Below are positions 28,301-37,690 of a stretch of DNA of 64,000 bases, one piece after another. Position 1 is the stretch's first letter. Each line of letters opens with the position of its first letter. Position numbers and translations under genes: made by a program. The stretch is from MED-G105 sp050331095 (GTDB lineage: Bacteria; Pseudomonadota; Alphaproteobacteria; Caulobacterales; Parvularculaceae), in the NCBI GenBank assembly GCA_050331095.1, contig JBHJHE010000008.1, positions 39,729-103,728 on the forward strand, in the 5' to 3' direction. The notes under the pieces are model-generated. The model saw nothing but the letters and a program-made list of their open reading frames with translations. It had not been told where the DNA came from and did no database searches.

Positions 28301-28759
28301 GGCGGGGGCGCCGAAATCGAGGTTCAAGCGCCGATCGAGGCCGCGGACGACCCGCAGGGCGCCGTCGTCGATTTCGATCGTCTGCGGACCGAACCGTGCG
28401 GAGAGGAAATCGCGGGCCGCGAAATAGAGCACCGTGCGGTCGGCCGTCGCGATCTCCGAGCCCTTCGGCCCGGTGATCCGGACGCCGTCGATGGTGACGA
28501 CATAGCCGCCGCGGTCGGACGGATCGCCCGACGCCGACGGGCGCGCGCGCTCGATGGAGAGGGCGCGGACCTCGCAATCGGCGAACGCCGGCGACAGGTT
28601 CGCGACGATCGGCCCGACATAGGGCGCGACGCCGTCGAGGCGCACCGCGCCCGTCTCGGCCCGCCACGCGACGAAGACGAGCGCCCCGAGCGCGATCGCG
28701 ACGAGCACGCCGACGAGCTCAAGCGCCGCCACCGCCAGTTTAAGCGCGTGCGCGCGCAT
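25370..28759 (-). CDS. AsmA-like/YhdP-type large envelope protein (DUF3971 type)
   Basis: A 1129-residue protein with one N-terminal helix (VAALELVGVLVAIALGALVFVA) and a very long periplasmic beta-rich part with many repeated blocks of the pattern 'G..........D..DAxL'. The C-terminal region (GVLEARDLRVVDAPLLARIF, then a pattern like SFDLGETAGLSLAGAVAPVYQINSF cut short here) is typical of the AsmA-like domain of YhdP/DUF3971 proteins. These bridge-like proteins are thought to carry phospholipids between inner and outer membrane. No operon partner is visible. Repeat copy A lies at its 3' end. Confidence 0.82.
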   Translation of the reverse strand: MRAHALKLAVAALELVGVLVAIALGALVFVAWRAETGAVRLDGVAPYVGPIVANLSPAFADCEVRALSIERARPSASGDPSDRGGYVVTIDGVRITGPKGSEIATADRTVLYFAARDFLSARFGPQTIEIDDGALRVVRGLDRRLNLDFGAPAAGKQNVFRTLTGGLYFREAFERASLRRAEVTFLDEASGRAWTAPSADLHIERRGADYVARLAGDFRIGARDASLTLDAAYDAAADRIDVDLALDEAPLGDLVSIFFGVEGEYFNSPVTGRGLVSLTGEGKVLSSRLIGSAGAGEMNLAGATIGVRRIEADVAFDAARDEFDVARLSLETSRVEGDVAGVVALRYAADGAGPPRAVSFDLSANDLVVDAGSVMAEPIPSSVFRAEGRLDFADARLEIARFAASPGGVPLSGDLALTRADEGLAAAGEIRFDAPFSKDQLMMLWPTSLAKGARTFVKNRISGAEFYDVGATLNLPAQTGGGLSNEDVRLSFKARGGRVDYVPGMPPLTALVGSGEVRGDSFRFDAKSGTVGPVKITGGMKIPRFRPMGQPTIYRVRAAGDAGDALAILSAPPLSALSQTPFDARQFSGPGVIDATIVRRRPAPGVDIATTYEAQARFENVRVDGFYNDAALTDGVAAVTLDSDGMVISGAGSLGGAPIDIEWRQRFVGDGDTTVVELSGVLDSAAGDLLGVPTRQFVNGEAPFAIEARGDLSSVRAVDARVDFTETQLAVAPFDWRKPAGETARAHLTFGPRATADADGAVGEGSRRVAIRVEGPRIDVDGGADLLADGSIARAAFDAFRLDGAVDARLSAERKGDGLFVAMTGPRLDVGPALEAVVANSDGDNRDWASLLVGVEFAARVDDVALRGDVALHDAALDFRHGPDRLQSLSFVALDEDGARMSLEFVPGEGDAESRGVEARVGDIGALLEGVYGIGSVVGGEGVVSFDFATAAGDGEAPPLPPHGVLEARDLRVVDAPLLARIFAAGSLDGLDDLLRGDGIEISQAFADFSIENGAVRVRDARAAGPSVGLTAEGSFDLGETAGLSLAGAVAPVYQINSFLGKTPLIGDLFVNRRGEGVFALAYKLSGSANAPRVFVNPLSALAPGVARRAFEPIPSDKNAPPTDEPDTD

Positions 28760-28859
28760 CGCCTCCGTCGCCTCTCATCGCGCGCGGCTTGCGCCCGTTC
28801 GTCGAAAACGCCAATCAACGCACTCCGAATTAACGCTTTGGCATACTGGGAGGCGCGCG

Positions 28860-29325
<466 letters not shown>

Positions 29326-29333
<8 letters not shown>

Positions 29334-30138
29334 CGCGACGCACCGGACGCTCGCCGACGCGGTCCTTCAAACCGGCGAGCCGGCCGCGAAGATCGACGCG
29401 GCGCGTCGCGCGTTCGGCGCGTTCGGCGCGGCGGAGATCGCCCTCGACCTCGCCGCGCCAGCGCCGCCGCAGCGGCCCGCCCGCCCGACGGCGCCTGAAT
29501 TGCGCAACCCGGGCGACATGCCGCGGCGCCGGCTCGCCGGCCAAGCCGGTCGCGTCGCTCTCCTCCACGCCGTCGCTCATATCGAGTTCAACGCAATCGA
29601 CCTCGCCTTCGACATGGCTGCGCGTTTCGCCGGCGAGATCGACGCCGCCGGCCTCGACGCGAGGGACTTCGTCGCGGACTGGTTCGCCGTCGGCGACGAC
29701 GAGGCGCGTCACTTCTCCATGATCGCGGACCGGCTCGCCGCGCTTGGCGCGGCCTACGGCGACTTGCCCGCCCATGACGGTCTCTGGCGCGCCGCGGAGG
29801 ACACGGCGGACGCCGCGCTTGCGCGTCTCGCCGTCGCGCCGATGGTGCTCGAAGCGCGCGGCCTCGACGTGACGCCCGGCATGATCGAGCGCCTCGAAGC
29901 CGCGGGCGACGTTGAAAGCGCCGCGGCGCTCCGCGTCATTTACGATGAAGAGGTGGGGCACGTGGCGACGGGCGTGCGCTGGTTCCGCACATTGTGCGCC
30001 GCCCGCGCGCTCGAACCTCAGCGCGCCTTCGAAGATCTCGTGCGCGCGCGTTTCGCCGGCGCCCTCAAACCGCCGTTCAACGTTGACGCCCGCGCCCGCG
30101 CCGGCCTTGAGCCGGCAATGTACGAACGGCTGTCATAA
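29326..30138 (+). CDS. DUF455 ferritin-like domain protein
   Basis: A protein of about 270 residues whose helical repeats carry ferritin-like metal ligands: LLHAVAHIEFNAIDLAFD, VGDDEARHFSMI and YDEEVGHVATGVRWF (E/H pairs). DUF455 members are sometimes linked to tRNA or iron functions, without firm assignment. The start is uncertain: TTG at 29326 has AGGA/AAGG upstream and overlaps the bcp stop by 8 nt; TTG at 29308 is also in frame. Coupling to a peroxiredoxin gene suits a role in iron or oxidative stress, as an inference. Confidence 0.82.
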
Positions 30139-30325
30139 ACCCATGGCATTAGCGATGCTTAGACTCTGGGGGCGAACGACGTCGACGCGCGACCGCGCGC
30201 GCCGCGCGAGGATTAGCGACGTTATTTCATCACACGATTGTTGCGATTTCTCGGGATTTGAGCTGCAATGTCTTAAGGGGTGTGGCGCAAAAACGCATTA
30301 CGCGATTGTAACGGGGCGTTTGTGA

Positions 30326-31642
30326 ATGGGCCGAAGATCCGGCAAGACGAAGCGTTGGGTGAGCCGCTTTTTCAAAGAGCGGCAGATCTACCACCGCAGC
30401 GACGGCGTTGTGCACTTCATCTCGATGTCGACGCGCACGCAGGTCGCGTTGGCGGTCGTTATCGGCGCGGCGCTGCTCTGGGTCGCGTATGCGTCCGTGA
30501 ACGTCGTATTCAAGGAACAGATCATCGTCGCGAAGGACCGCGACTCGCGCGAGCAGCGCGACCAATACGAAAAGCGGCTTGAGAAACACTACCGCGCGTA
30601 CAACGACATGAGTGCGCTCAACGTCATTCTGCAGGAGCAGTTCGACGAGGCGATGGCGGAGATTTCGAGCCGTCACCAAACGCTCAAGACGATGGTCGAG
30701 CAGAAAGCGACGGTCGACGACAAGATCGGCGAAATCTCCCGCAGCCTCGCGGGCGCGGGCTTCCCCGACGGCAAGAAGCCGCGCAACGCCAACCGGGTGA
30801 TGATCGACGCCGCGCCGGCCGCGCCGACGCCGCGGCAGTCGCGCGTCTCCGCGCTCGTGCGCGAAGCCCGTAAAGAAGCTCGCGCGCGCCTGATCGATGC
30901 GCCGGAGAACGGCATCGCCACGGCTTACGTCGACCGCGTCGTCGACGCCTCCGCAGCGCTCTACGTCCAGCAGATCCAACTCCTCGCCTCGCTCGAAGAG
31001 CGCGCCCAGGCGGACATCGACGAGTTGCAGCGCGTCATCCGCTCGACCGGGCTCGGCGTCGAACGCGTTCGGCCGGCCTCGAAAATCTCGAACACGCTGC
31101 TCGCCCAAGGCGGCCCCTTCATCGACGCGTCGAACGTCTCGACCGTGTCGACCGACTTCTTCCGCCACGCCAACCGCGCCATGCTCGCCGTCGACGAGTT
31201 GACGCAGCTCTCCCGCGTCGTCGACGGCATGCCGATCGGCTCGCCGCTGACCGTGAGCCGGCGCCAGACGAGCGGCTTCGGCGGGCGACGCGATCCTTTC
31301 AACGGGCGGCTCGCCCGCCACTACGGCCTCGACTTCGCTGCGCGCTGGGCCGCGCCTGTGGTGGCCACCGCGCCGGGGCGGGTGAAGTTCGCCGGCGTGC
31401 GCTCCGGCTTCGGCCGGACGGTCGAAGTCGACCACGGCAACGGCTTCGTCACGCGTTACGCCCATCTTAACCGTCTCTCGGTAAAGAGAGGGCAGACGGT
31501 GTCGATGCACGAGAAAGTCGGCGAGCTTGGCAATAGCGGCCGCAGCTCCGGCCCCCACGTGCATTACGAGGTTTTGTTCAAAGGCAAGCAACGCAATCCG
31601 GCGCGTTTCATCCAGGCAGGCAGATATGTTTTCGAAAGCTAA
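30326..31642 (+). CDS. M23 family peptidoglycan endopeptidase (LytM domain)
   Basis: A 438-residue inner-membrane-anchored protein with one helix (about residues 40-60), a coiled-coil stretch in the periplasm (about 70-140), and a C-terminal M23 domain. The zinc motifs HYGLDFA and HVHYE are intact, indicating an active DD- or LD-endopeptidase. The last 17 nt overlap the bactofilin gene. Bactofilin with an M23 peptidase is a known partnership in which the cytoskeletal polymer places the peptidase for local wall remodelling (for example stalk or cell-curvature control). Confidence 0.92.
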   Translation: MGRRSGKTKRWVSRFFKERQIYHRSDGVVHFISMSTRTQVALAVVIGAALLWVAYASVNVVFKEQIIVAKDRDSREQRDQYEKRLEKHYRAYNDMSALNVILQEQFDEAMAEISSRHQTLKTMVEQKATVDDKIGEISRSLAGAGFPDGKKPRNANRVMIDAAPAAPTPRQSRVSALVREARKEARARLIDAPENGIATAYVDRVVDASAALYVQQIQLLASLEERAQADIDELQRVIRSTGLGVERVRPASKISNTLLAQGGPFIDASNVSTVSTDFFRHANRAMLAVDELTQLSRVVDGMPIGSPLTVSRRQTSGFGGRRDPFNGRLARHYGLDFAARWAAPVVATAPGRVKFAGVRSGFGRTVEVDHGNGFVTRYAHLNRLSVKRGQTVSMHEKVGELGNSGRSSGPHVHYEVLFKGKQRNPARFIQAGRYVFES

Positions 31643-32207
31643 GAGCAGCAAACCCGACGACGCGGGCGCCGCGCCGGACGCCGTCGCCAACGCAGCCGTC
31701 GCCGCTCCGGCGCCGAAACGCTCGAACAACGCCAAGGGTCCGAGCGTTCCCTCGATCATCTCCGCCGACGTCATCGTTAGCGGCAATGTCGACGCCAGCG
31801 GCGAAGTGCAGCTCGACGGCGAGCTTCACGGCGACATCAAATCCCAACGCCTGATCGTCGGCGAGAAAGCCTGCGTCAAAGGCGAAATCTGCTGTGAGAA
31901 CGTTACCGTGCGCGGCCGCGTCGAAGGCAGCGTGCGCGCAAAACAAGTGACGCTCGCCGCGACCGCCCACGTCGAGGGCGACATCATTCATTCCTCGCTG
32001 TCAGTCGAAAGCGGCGCGTTCTTCGAGGGCAATGCGCGCCATTCGGACGATCCGATCGGCGAACGCGGCAAATCCGACGGGCGCAAACCGCGTCCGGCTC
32101 CCTCGCCGCGCCCTGTAGACACGTCGGCGGACGAAACCGCGCTGCGCCCGACGGGCACGGACGGCCCGTCGTTCTCCGGCGGCCAGAACAGGTCTCCGTT
32201 GCGCTGA
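31626..32207 (+). CDS. Bactofilin
   Basis: A 193-residue cytoskeletal polymer-forming protein. The central beta-helix (about residues 45-140) shows the typical short repeats (ISADVIVSGNVDASGEVQLD, GDIKSQRLIVGEKACVKGEI, VRGRVEGSVRAKQVTLAATA). Both tails are disordered; the C-tail is Pro/Arg-rich. The start ATG at 31626 lies within the last codons of the M23 gene in another frame (17-nt overlap), giving tight coupling of the scaffold and its peptidase. Confidence 0.92.
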   Translation: MFSKAKSSKPDDAGAAPDAVANAAVAAPAPKRSNNAKGPSVPSIISADVIVSGNVDASGEVQLDGELHGDIKSQRLIVGEKACVKGEICCENVTVRGRVEGSVRAKQVTLAATAHVEGDIIHSSLSVESGAFFEGNARHSDDPIGERGKSDGRKPRPAPSPRPVDTSADETALRPTGTDGPSFSGGQNRSPLR

Positions 32208-32268
32208 CCCTCCCCGCACGCCGTCGGTCCCTAGGCGCCGTCGGCCTGCCGGGCGCCGGCTTTCTCCA

Positions 32269-33057
32269 TCAGCCAAAAATCGCCACGCACTGCTGGGCGC
32301 TGACAAGCAACGCGCCGTCCTCGGACCAGGCGCGCATGCGCTGTGTCGAATAGCCGTCGCGCGCGGCTTCGCACGCCGTCTCGAGCAAGCGCCAAGGGCC
32401 GTCGACGACGCCCGGATCTTGCCTGAAATCCGCCTGCCACGTCATTGAGCTCACCGTCGCGAGCGCGGGCAGCATCGGCAAAGCGGCCGGCGGCGTCACG
32501 TCCGTTAGCGCCAGGAGCGCCGCCTCGCGCGCATCGACGTCCGCGCCGGCGGCGTCGTCGATATGACGCGACCAGACGACCAGTCGCGGATCGTCGACGC
32601 CGAACCCCGGGCGCCCGCCGCTGACGTGGCGGGTGTCGAACTGGCTCTGAAACCGCGGCGACAATTCTAAAGGGATGTAGGCCTCGCATTCAGGCGCGGG
32701 GTTGGCGGCGGGGGCCGGCGCCAAAGCGGCGTTCAGCGCCGACGGCCTCGGCGCGCCGAAGACCAAGGCCGCGCGCGCCGCGAGATCGCCGTTCGCGGAC
32801 AAATCGGCGGCGACGAACGTCGCGGACTTTCCCGCCCGCAAGAGCGTCGCCTGAACCAGAACGTCGCCCGCCGCGGGACCGACGAAAGCAACCTGCACGG
32901 AGCGCAAGGGCGGAAGCTCCGGATAACGGCCGCGCACGGCGCGCAGGCAAAGCGCCGCGGTGAGCCCGCCATAGGTCGAGCGCCCCTGCGTCCAACTTTT
33001 GGGGATTGCGACGGCGCCGGACCCGGCGACGGCGGACATAAGTTCGGAAAAGTTCAT
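32269..33057 (-). CDS. Acyl-CoA thioesterase (TesB-like double hotdog)
   Basis: A 262-residue thioesterase-family protein. The N-terminal hotdog includes TQGRSTYGGLTAALCLRAV and the C-terminal hotdog ends with YSTQRMRAWSEDGALLVSAQ, a TesB-type signature. It hydrolyses acyl-CoA esters; chain-length preference is unknown. ATG at 33057 is used; an in-frame GTG at 33069 is an alternative, and neither has a clear ribosome binding site. It follows prfB closely on the same strand and may be read through from it. Confidence 0.85.
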   Translation of the reverse strand: MNFSELMSAVAGSGAVAIPKSWTQGRSTYGGLTAALCLRAVRGRYPELPPLRSVQVAFVGPAAGDVLVQATLLRAGKSATFVAADLSANGDLAARAALVFGAPRPSALNAALAPAPAANPAPECEAYIPLELSPRFQSQFDTRHVSGGRPGFGVDDPRLVVWSRHIDDAAGADVDAREAALLALTDVTPPAALPMLPALATVSSMTWQADFRQDPGVVDGPWRLLETACEAARDGYSTQRMRAWSEDGALLVSAQQCVAIFG

Positions 33058-33077
33058 GGAGGGGCGCACGCCGGTCG

Positions 33078-34188
33078 CTAGTCGCGCGCGCCGCCGACGC
33101 GCTGGGACAAGGCGGCGGTAAGGAAATCGTCGATGCCGCCGTCGAGCACTTCGTCCGGGCTCGGGCTTTCAACCTGCGTGCGCAGGTCCTTCACCATCTG
33201 ATAGGGCTGAAGAACGTAGGAGCGGATCTGGTGGCCCCAGCCGATGTCGGTCTTGTTCGCCGCCTCGGCGAGCGCCGCCTCCTCGCGTTTTTGCAGCTCG
33301 AGCTCATAAAGACGCGCCCGGAGCATGTTCCATGCGGTGGCTCGGTTCTTGTGCTGCGAGCGTTCGTTCTGGCACTGAACGACGATGCCGGTCGGCGCAT
33401 GGGTGATGCGCACGGCCGAATCGGTCGTGTTCACGTGCTGGCCGCCGGCGCCCGAGGCGCGGAACGTGTCGACGCGGCAGTCGCTCTCGTTGACCTCCAC
33501 CTCGATGGCGTCGTCGATCTCCGGGTAGACCCAGACGGACGCGAAGGAGGTGTGGCGCCGGGCGTTCGAATCGTAGGGCGAGATGCGGACAAGACGGTGG
33601 ACCCCCGCCTCGGTCTTTAGCCATCCGTAGGCGTTGTGTCCCTTGATCTTGACGGAGGCGTGCTTGATCCCCGCTTCGTCGCCGGGCTGCTCGTCGATGA
33701 CCTCGGTCTTGAAGCCGCGCTTTTGCGCCCAGCGCAAATACATTCGGTAAAGCATCGACGCCCAGTCGTTGCTCTCCGTGCCGCCGGCGCCGGCGTTGAT
33801 CTCGACGAAGCAGTCATTGCCGTCGGCCTCGCCGGAGAGGAGCGCCTCGGTCTCCGCTTTCGAGGCCCGCGTTTCGAGCGCGCGCAAGAGCCCGCCCACC
33901 TCGTCGATCGCGGCCTCGTCCTCTTCTTCTTCGGAGAGCTCGGCGAGGGAGACGAGGTCGTCAAGCTCGTCGGCGATTTCCTGGACGGCGTCCATCTGGC
34001 TGGAGAGAGCCGTCCGCTCCTGCATCAAGCGTTGCGCCGCCTGCGGATCGTCCCACAGCGTCGGGTCTTCGGCCCTGGCGTTCAACTCATCGAGGCGGGC
34101 GGTCGCGACGTCCCAGTCAAAGACGCCTCCTCAGCAGTTCAAGGGACTGCTTGATTTGAGCGGCGGACGTTTCGAATTCGGCGCGCAT
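33078..34188 (-). CDS. prfB: Peptide chain release factor 2, with programmed +1 frameshift
   Basis: RF2 recognises UGA and UAA stop codons. Translation starts at ATG 34188 (MRAEFETSAAQIKQSLELL). After 23 codons it meets UGA at 34119-34117 in the context AGGAGG-CGT-CTT-TGA-C. A +1 shift at CTT continues as DWDVATARLDELNARAEDP and runs to the stop at 33078, giving about 369 residues, the normal RF2 length. The GGQ loop is intact (SGAGGQHVNTTDSAVRITH). This is the classic autoregulatory circuit: low RF2 favours the shift. The frame starting at 34085 alone would miss the N-terminal domain. It lies downstream of the PBP1A gene. Confidence 0.97.
34116..34131 (-). promoter_or_regulatory. prfB: prfB programmed +1 frameshift site
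   Basis: Read on the minus strand the site is AGGAGGCGTCTTTGAC. It has an internal Shine-Dalgarno (AGGAGG, 34131-34126), three nt of spacing, the slippery CTT, and the in-frame stop TGA followed by C. All elements known to drive the RF2 shift are present with the canonical spacing. Confidence 0.97.
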
Positions 34189-34261
34189 GGGGCGGGCCCT
34201 TTCGACAATACGATTGAAGGAGGCGGGACGCGCCGAGCGCATCCCGTCGAGCCATGATCCG

Positions 34262-37200
34262 CTAATAGAGGCCGTTCAGCTCGTCAACGCCTTCGTCTTC
34301 GTCGGGCGGGCGCGCCGTCGGCCGTGCGCTCAACGGGTCGATGTCCATGTCCTCGTCGCGGTCGACCTTGACAACGTCGCCGGTCTTGAACGCTTCGAGG
34401 ATAACGTTGCCGTCGCCGGCGCGAGCCGGTTCGCCGGTCTTGGCGTTGACGCGCACGAGGCGAACGCCGGAGGGGATGCGGAACGGGATCGCCGCCTCGT
34501 CCTCAAGGGCGGCGGCCATAAAGTCGGCGAAGATCGGCGCGGCGACCTTGCCGCCGGCCTCGCCGTTGCCGAGCGACGCCGGCAAGTCGTAACCCACATA
34601 GACGCCCGCCGCGAGGTCGGGCGAGAAGCCGACGAACCACGCGTCTTTGTATTCGTTCGTGGTGCCGGTCTTGCCGGCGATCGGCTTGTCGACCTCCGCG
34701 CCGACGCGCCGGCCGGTGCCGCGCAGGACGACGCCCTCGAGCATCGACACCATCTGATAGGCCGTGCGGGAATCGATCACCTGGCGGCGCAGGTCGCTGA
34801 GTTGCGGCTCCGCCTGCGCCTCCCAGTCCTCCGCGTTGCACTCAGGGCATTCCCGCCCGGCGCGCCGGAAGATCGTCTTCCCGCCGCGGTCCTGCACGCG
34901 GTCGATGACGAAGGGCGAGACGCTTTTGCCGCCATTGACGAAGGTCGCGTAGGCCGCGGTCATGCGCATCAGCGTCGTCTCGCCGGAGCCGAGGGAGATC
35001 GCGAGTTCGCGCGGCAGATTATCAGCGAGGTTGAAGCGCTCGGCGTAGTCGATGATCCGCCCGATGCCGAGATCCTGCGCGAGGCGCGCGGTCATCGTGT
35101 TGCGCGATTGTTCGATGCCGAGGCGCAGGGTGCTCTCGCCGTAGAAACGCCCCTCAACATAGTTGCCGGGCTTCCACCAGCTGCCGACGCTCGGCGCCAC
35201 GAACGGCGCGTCGAGCACGATGCTCGATGGCGTGTAGCCATTGTCGAGCGCCGTCGCGTAGACGAACGGCTTGAACGTCGAGCCGGGCTGGCGCGACGCC
35301 TGGACGGCGCGGTTGAACTCCGAAAGCTGGAACGAAAAGCCGCCGACCATGGCGCGAACGCGCCCCGTGTGCGGATCAAGCGCCACAAGCCCGCCATTGA
35401 CGGCCGGCACCTGACGCAAGGCGTAGGAGCCGGGCGCAGCGTCGGCCCCATCCGACGTCTCGGCGTCGTCGCCGCGCGGCGCATCCGTCTCGCCGCGGTC
35501 CAACGGTTCGACGAGAACGACGTCGCCCGGCTTCAGAACGTCGCCGGTCTTCGTCACCTCGGGCCCGAGCTTGTCGACGCTTTCGAACTTGCGGGCCCAG
35601 ACAAGCTCCGCCAGCGGAATTTCGCCGCGAGCCGCCTCGTCGAAGGCGATCGTCGCCGTCTTTGCGCCGGCTTCGAGAACGAGCGCGAGGCGCCAGGGCG
35701 CAAGGTCGTCGGCGAACTCGCGGGCGTCGATGAGCGCCGCCGTCGTCGTTTCGAGATCGTTCGCCCAGTCGCCCTCGAGCGAGATCTCGCCGAGGGGGCC
35801 GCGCCAGCCGTGACGCTGGTCGTAATCGACGAGCCAACGCCGGAGCGCGGCGCCGGCCGCGGCCTGCAACGCCGGATCGACGGTCGTGCGCACGGCGAGC
35901 CCGCCGTCATAGAGCGCCTCGACGCCGTAGCGCTCGGCGATCTGCTTACGGACTTCCTCCGCGAAATACTCAGTCGTCCAATCGCGAGCGCCGAGCGGCG
36001 GGGCGATCTCGGCCTCGAGCGGCGTCGCCTGGGCGCGCGCGCCTTCGTCGGACGGAATCTTGCCGTCGGCGACCATGCGCCCGATCACCCAGTTGCGGCG
36101 GTCGCGCGCGCGCTCGTAATGGCGCACCGGGTGATAGTTGCTCGGGCCCTTGGGGATCGCGGCGAGGTAAGCCGCCTCCTCCGTCGTCAGATCGTTCAGC
36201 GGCTTGTCGAAATAGTTGAGCGCCGCCGCCGCGACGCCGTAGGAGCGGTTCCCAAGATAGATCTCGTTCAGGTAAAGCTCGAGGATCTGGTCTTTGGTGA
36301 ACGCGCGCTCGATACGCCGCGAGATGAGCCACTCTTTCATCTTGCGGTCGAGCTTTTGTTCGCTCGACAACAGGAAATTCTTCGCCACCTGCTGGGTGAT
36401 CGTCGAGCCGCCCTCAAGCCGGCGGCCGCTCAGGATGTTGTCGATGTTGGAGATCTGCGAACGGACGACGCCTTTGAAGTCGATGCCGCCATGGTCGTAG
36501 AACTTCTTGTCCTCCGCGGAGATGAACGCCTCTTTGACGAGCGGCGGCATGGCGTCCGCCGGCACGAACAGGCGCCGCTCGCGAGCGAACTCGGCGACGA
36601 GCGTTCCGTTGTCGCCGTAAACCCGCGTCGTCACCGGCGGCTTGTAAACCGCGAGCGAGCGGTAGTCCGGCAAGTCCTGGCCGAGCTTGTTGAGATAGAT
36701 CGCGGCGACCGCGCCGATGGCGACGGCGCCGATGAGCCCGAGCGTGGCGAGGAAGCTGGCGACGTCGACGACGCGGCGGAGCGCGCCGCGCCGGGGCGTA
36801 TCGCCGAACGGGTCGCCGTCCGTGTCGTCGTCGAAACCGCCGCCGAAGCCGTCGCCGCCTTTCGGGGCGCGGTCGCGCAAGGGTCGGTCAGGCGGCGGTC
36901 CGTCGGCGCGCGACGCGGGTCCCGCCGTTAAGGGCGGTTCGCCGTGGAGCGCACGCGGCGACGCCGGCCGGCGGTTCGCTTCGCGCGGTCGCGTATCGGC
37001 GGTGCGCAACGCCGCCGGTTTCCCGGCGGAGGCTTCCGGGCCGGCGGACTTCCGCGGCGTCGATTTTGGCGATGTCGATTTTGACGATGCGGACTTCGAC
37101 GAAACCGGCTGGCGCGGCGTCAGCGCCTCGCCGCGCGTCGCGCCGACGTCGGCGATGCGGTTCGCCGAGAAGCCGGCCCCCGCCGCTTGCGTTTTGCGGG

Positions 37201-37441
37201 TTTGACGGTCAGCCGGTCCGGGCCGCCGCGCAGGGCCGGCGGCCGGCGCGCGGTCCTGCGCGCCTAGCTCGATCGCCTCGCCGCTCGGCGCGCGCGGGCC
37301 CGGGCGAAAAGCGCCGGCGGCGGGGGCCCCGTCAGCGGCCGCCGGGGAACGCCCCTTCGACGGGCGCGCCGACTGACGCGGGGAACCCTGCGGCGCGCGG
37401 CGGCGGCGCGGATCGCCGAAAGTCTCGTCGTCCTTACTCAT
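34262..37441 (-). CDS. mrcA: Class A penicillin-binding protein 1A (transglycosylase/transpeptidase)
   Basis: A 1059-residue bifunctional wall synthase. An unusual cytoplasmic extension of about 225 residues, rich in Arg/Pro/Ala/Ser with a Lys-Ser block (SKSASSKSTSPKSTPRKS, about 114-132), precedes the single helix (228-250). The glycosyltransferase domain has EDKKFYDHGGIDFKGV and RRLEGGSTITQQVAKN. The transpeptidase has SxxK in PGSTFKP, SxN in QSRNTM and KTG in AGKTGTTN. Position between the amidase gene and prfB follows a gene order common in alphaproteobacteria. The extension may recruit cytoplasmic partners. Confidence 0.95.
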   Translation of the reverse strand: MSKDDETFGDPRRRRAPQGSPRQSARPSKGRSPAAADGAPAAGAFRPGPRAPSGEAIELGAQDRAPAAGPARRPGPADRQTRKTQAAGAGFSANRIADVGATRGEALTPRQPVSSKSASSKSTSPKSTPRKSAGPEASAGKPAALRTADTRPREANRRPASPRALHGEPPLTAGPASRADGPPPDRPLRDRAPKGGDGFGGGFDDDTDGDPFGDTPRRGALRRVVDVASFLATLGLIGAVAIGAVAAIYLNKLGQDLPDYRSLAVYKPPVTTRVYGDNGTLVAEFARERRLFVPADAMPPLVKEAFISAEDKKFYDHGGIDFKGVVRSQISNIDNILSGRRLEGGSTITQQVAKNFLLSSEQKLDRKMKEWLISRRIERAFTKDQILELYLNEIYLGNRSYGVAAAALNYFDKPLNDLTTEEAAYLAAIPKGPSNYHPVRHYERARDRRNWVIGRMVADGKIPSDEGARAQATPLEAEIAPPLGARDWTTEYFAEEVRKQIAERYGVEALYDGGLAVRTTVDPALQAAAGAALRRWLVDYDQRHGWRGPLGEISLEGDWANDLETTTAALIDAREFADDLAPWRLALVLEAGAKTATIAFDEAARGEIPLAELVWARKFESVDKLGPEVTKTGDVLKPGDVVLVEPLDRGETDAPRGDDAETSDGADAAPGSYALRQVPAVNGGLVALDPHTGRVRAMVGGFSFQLSEFNRAVQASRQPGSTFKPFVYATALDNGYTPSSIVLDAPFVAPSVGSWWKPGNYVEGRFYGESTLRLGIEQSRNTMTARLAQDLGIGRIIDYAERFNLADNLPRELAISLGSGETTLMRMTAAYATFVNGGKSVSPFVIDRVQDRGGKTIFRRAGRECPECNAEDWEAQAEPQLSDLRRQVIDSRTAYQMVSMLEGVVLRGTGRRVGAEVDKPIAGKTGTTNEYKDAWFVGFSPDLAAGVYVGYDLPASLGNGEAGGKVAAPIFADFMAAALEDEAAIPFRIPSGVRLVRVNAKTGEPARAGDGNVILEAFKTGDVVKVDRDEDMDIDPLSARPTARPPDEDEGVDELNGLY

Positions 37442-37660
37442 ATCCGCCCCCGTGGCGCGTTGGCGACCGCAATCCGTTCGCGCGATCCCCGCCTGACGGC
37501 GCGGAGTTCGCCAATTACGCGCGGTTGTATCCCAGGCCCCCCGTTTTGCCTATGCGCGGCGACGTCGTGAGGCGCGTAGAACGGTGAGTTTCGCAAGACT
37601 CGCATACGCAAACGTTGAAAATTTCGTCATTCGCCGCGGCCCCGCGCGCCGAGGCCATGC

Positions 37661-37690
37661 ACAAAGGGGGCCGCCATCGTACGGCGGCCC
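37661..37690 (-). terminator. Terminator-like hairpin after the amidase gene
   Basis: GGGCCGCC (37668-37675) pairs with GGCGGCCC (37683-37690), with a loop of about 7 nt. The hairpin starts at the base next to the stop codon. In the direction of transcription the arm is followed by CCTTTGTG, so the T-tract is poor. A strong stem with a weak tail gives moderate support. Confidence 0.55.

Noticed and set aside
34085..34188. prfB start at 34085 without frameshift
   Set aside because: It would drop the conserved N-terminal domain, while the upstream leader frame and the AGGAGG-CGT-CTT-TGA-C site fully explain a frameshifted RF2.
34187..36931. Plus-strand 914-codon open frame opposite PBP1A
   Set aside because: Antisense shadow of the penicillin-binding protein; no domain, Arg/Asp-rich.
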